A stretch of DNA of 64,000 nt from Chloroflexota bacterium (GTDB lineage: Bacteria > Chloroflexota > Chloroflexia > Chloroflexales > Herpetosiphonaceae): positions 1 to 64,000 of the forward strand of contig JAIUOC010000004.1 of NCBI GenBank assembly GCA_020161265.1, given 5' to 3'. The position numbers and the translations under genes are program-made. Under the pieces are notes generated by a model that did no database searches, had not been told where the DNA came from, and saw only the letters and a program-made list of their open reading frames with translations. The stretch's first letter is position 1; each line of letters opens with the position of its first letter. Of this stretch, positions 61,885 to 64,000 are shown in pieces.

Positions 61885-63420
61885 ATGAAGCAAGCATTGC
61901 ACTCACGTTGGCTTATTTTGGTTCTATTAGTTGGTCTTGGGTTTACAATTCCTCACGAGCAGTCAGCCAATGCCAATCCGCAAGCATTTAGCTTTCCCTA
62001 TAATCAAGCTTCGGGCATTAACTACAATGTGACCGATCTCACTCAAGCTTGGAATGAATGGAAAAGCGCCCAAATTACCAGCAACAACGCTGGCGGTGGC
62101 GGACGTTTGCGGGTACTCGGCGGAGTTAGCAATAGCACCACTGTTTCCGAGGGCCAAGGCTATGGCTTGCTCTTCGCCTCATTATTCGACGATCAAACCA
62201 CCTTCGACGGCTTATGGCTGTTTACTCGTGATTATTTTACCAGCCGCGGCCTGATGCATTGGCACATTGGTAATCCAGGCCAAATTAATGGTAGCGGCGC
62301 AGCGACCGATGGCGATGAAGATATTGCTATGGGCCTAGTCAATGCCTGTATCAAAGTGCAACAAGGAGTTTGGCCCGCTAGCAGCAATGGCCTGAATTAT
62401 TGCACGCTTGCCAGCACCATGATCAACAATATTTATACCTATGAAGTTGATCATGCTGGCAGCAACCCACCCGCCGGCTTGCCCAATAACGAAGGCAACG
62501 AACTACTGCCAGGTGATTCATGGTCAACCGCGACTGAATATACTCAAGGTATTGTTAATCTTTCTTATTTCTCGCCTGGCTATAGCACAGTCTTTGGCAA
62601 ATTCACCAACAAAAATACTGAATGGGCCGCCGTCAACACCCGCAACTATGCCATCACCAACTTGGTACAAGCCAAAGCAGGTAATTGCTCGAAACTTGTG
62701 CCCAATTGGAATCAATATGATGGCGATGTGCAATATGTGTCGTGGCAACCGGAAGAATCGGCTTGGTGGAGCTACGATGCGGCGCGGTTTGCATGGCGCA
62801 TCGCGATCGACAAGGCCTGGTACAACACCAGCAACTCACGCGAAACCATGAACGAAATTGGTGGTTTTTTCAGCAGCGTGGGCATTGACAACCTGCAAGC
62901 TCGCTATCGGCTTGATGGCACATCGGTTGATAATTATCGTGGCGTATTCTTCGTCGCCAACGCAGCGGCGGCAATTTGGGCAGCTCCGACTCCGCAAGCG
63001 GTCAATTGTGGTGCAGCAACTGCCAGCCTCAAAACCACGCCGCAACAAGCCTACAACGCTGTGCTCGCCACCAAAGATACACCCAACAGCTATTATCCCA
63101 ACGCATGGCGCTTGTTGAGTATGTTGCTACTCACGGGCAATTTTCCCAATTTATATGAAATGGCCCAAAGTGGCACTGGCGGCACGGCAACCCCGACCAT
63201 CACACCAACGATTACGCGCATCCCAACCGCGACTGTAACGCGGACTGCAACCGCAACGCCAAGCAACACGCCAACCCGCACCCCAACTGGCACACCAGCC
63301 ACCATCACGGTAACTCCCAGTCGCACCCCAACCGCGACAATAACCCCCAGCCGTACACCAACAGTTGTGCCAAACCTCAATTTCCGAATGTATCTACCAT
63401 TTGCCAAATCGAATAGTTAA
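61885..63420 (+). CDS. Secreted GH8 glucanase with Thr-rich tail
   Basis: 511 residues from the ATG at 61885 (TAGGAGC upstream). Signal about 1-32. GH8 domain very like that of the gene before (SEGQGYGLLFASLFDD, ATDGDEDIAMG, SYDAARFAWRIA). In place of a CBM2 it ends with a Thr/Pro/Arg-rich tail closing in FRMYLPFAKSNS. It probably arose by tandem duplication, then changed its C-terminus. The YLP ending also occurs at the end of the FG-GAP protein at 42762 and may matter for surface fixing. Confidence 0.9.
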   Translation: MKQALHSRWLILVLLVGLGFTIPHEQSANANPQAFSFPYNQASGINYNVTDLTQAWNEWKSAQITSNNAGGGGRLRVLGGVSNSTTVSEGQGYGLLFASLFDDQTTFDGLWLFTRDYFTSRGLMHWHIGNPGQINGSGAATDGDEDIAMGLVNACIKVQQGVWPASSNGLNYCTLASTMINNIYTYEVDHAGSNPPAGLPNNEGNELLPGDSWSTATEYTQGIVNLSYFSPGYSTVFGKFTNKNTEWAAVNTRNYAITNLVQAKAGNCSKLVPNWNQYDGDVQYVSWQPEESAWWSYDAARFAWRIAIDKAWYNTSNSRETMNEIGGFFSSVGIDNLQARYRLDGTSVDNYRGVFFVANAAAAIWAAPTPQAVNCGAATASLKTTPQQAYNAVLATKDTPNSYYPNAWRLLSMLLLTGNFPNLYEMAQSGTGGTATPTITPTITRIPTATVTRTATATPSNTPTRTPTGTPATITVTPSRTPTATITPSRTPTVVPNLNFRMYLPFAKSNS

Positions 63421-63428
63421 ATACAAAA

Positions 63429-63456
63429 CGGCGGCAGTTAGGTGGAACTGCCGCCG
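63429..63456 (+). terminator. Hairpin after the second GH8 gene
   Basis: CGGCGGCAGTT (63429-63439) pairs with AACTGCCGCCG (63446-63456), perfect 11 bp, no T-run. Confidence 0.65.
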
Positions 63457-63472
63457 CTCTCCGAAATGCTAT

Positions 63473-63901
63473 TTAGGCAAGTTTGGGCTTGCGAGCTACA
63501 AATACGATACTCGTAACAAATAATACAATACTAGCTATCAAAATGAACCAAAAACCAATGCCAATACCAACTCCGTCTCTTTCCGATAATCCTGCGCTTA
63601 ATAACCCATGAAATCCAGCAACGACAAGACTAATGATAATTGCAAACACTCCAAATATTTTTTTACCAGTTAAGCTTGCTATTGACAATAAACTAACCAA
63701 ACCAACAGTAATTGCAGTAATAACGAAGATTGTTTTGCCATCTGCTTCGATTGTGCCGCGAACATCGCCACTAGCAATCTGTAGCAGACTATAGGTCAGG
63801 GTATCATCAGTAGTATTTTTAACATAGGGCAAAAATATACTAACTAACATCAACACACCCAAAACTGCCATTACAATCGTTGAAATCCGTCGATTAGCCA
63901 T
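63473..63901 (-). CDS. Small membrane protein of unknown function
   Basis: 142 residues from the ATG at 63901 (GGAGG nine bases upstream; the longer frame reaching 63964 lacks a ribosome site). Four membrane segments, near 8-26, 58-78, 82-102 and 113-135. A loop of about 25 polar residues follows the first segment. No family recognised. It is convergent with the GH8 gene and has no visible link to cellulose use. The last 36 bases of the window hold nothing recognised. Confidence 0.6.
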   Translation of the reverse strand: MANRRISTIVMAVLGVLMLVSIFLPYVKNTTDDTLTYSLLQIASGDVRGTIEADGKTIFVITAITVGLVSLLSIASLTGKKIFGVFAIIISLVVAGFHGLLSAGLSERDGVGIGIGFWFILIASIVLFVTSIVFVARKPKLA

Positions 63902-64000
63902 GATTACGTTCCTCCATAGATATTTATCTGTTGATGTAGGCACTATAATTGGCGAATGTGTCAATTTCTGTCACCGATTGAGCAATTAGGGTGTGAATTA

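Overview
This window looks like chromosomal DNA of a gliding, cellulose-degrading Chloroflexota, most likely Herpetosiphon or a close relative. The reasons are about 50% GC, secreted enzymes with long Thr/Pro linkers, CBM2-bearing cellulases, several paralogous small membrane proteins, and the mixture of housekeeping and secreted genes. This is recognition from sequence, not a database match.

Layout. 1-1422 is the end of a tightly packed phage tail-like operon. It runs into a reading frame (1424-2719) that looks chimeric: a phage-like first third, a Gly-rich run, then a second part with different codon use. An EspG-like protein and a lipoprotein follow. 4048-14089 carries mostly housekeeping genes: polyphosphate glucokinase, purB, a four-domain S1 protein, clpC, a YceI protein and an APH-type kinase, plus an Imm10-like gene between direct repeats. 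14089-18239 holds a transsulfuration enzyme and a secreted TPM-domain protein split across two frames at an A7 slippery site. 18289-21107 is an array of six small membrane proteins on the minus strand; three promoters there share an 11-bp direct repeat at a fixed distance from the -10. 21293-26226 has a secreted beta-sandwich protein, two tRNA-Arg and one tRNA-Ser, PnuC/NadR for NAD salvage and a band-7 protein. 26519-33324 has a trypsin-like protease, an XRE regulator, a propeller protein, a second EspG-like protein and the principal sigma factor.

33808-38300 is the rpmB / asp23-fakA-degV-degV neighbourhood, as in Firmicutes. 38599-46972 holds mrp, moaA, small proteins, an esterase, an FG-GAP secreted protein, a lipoprotein, a patatin and a membrane-anchored protein with two L7/L12-like domains.

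47069-63420 is a cellulose-utilisation locus. GH9, GH48 and two GH8 enzymes are secreted on the plus strand. On the minus strand are a binding protein, two sugar permeases, a GH116 glucosidase and a LacI-type regulator. Four near-palindromes of the type TGGGAGCGATCCCA, like the CelR box of Thermobifida, lie in front of the transporter, the regulator and the GH9 gene. The inferred job is extracellular cellulose breakdown, cello-oligosaccharide import, intracellular hydrolysis by GH116, and repression by a CelR-like protein until oligosaccharide is present. The transporter ATPase is not in the window.

The observations most worth following are the conserved GTAAC-N6-GTAAC-N10-GATACT promoters of the membrane-protein array, the possible -1 frameshift in the TPM gene, the phage/host chimera with its EspG-like neighbour, and the CelR-like regulon with GH116.
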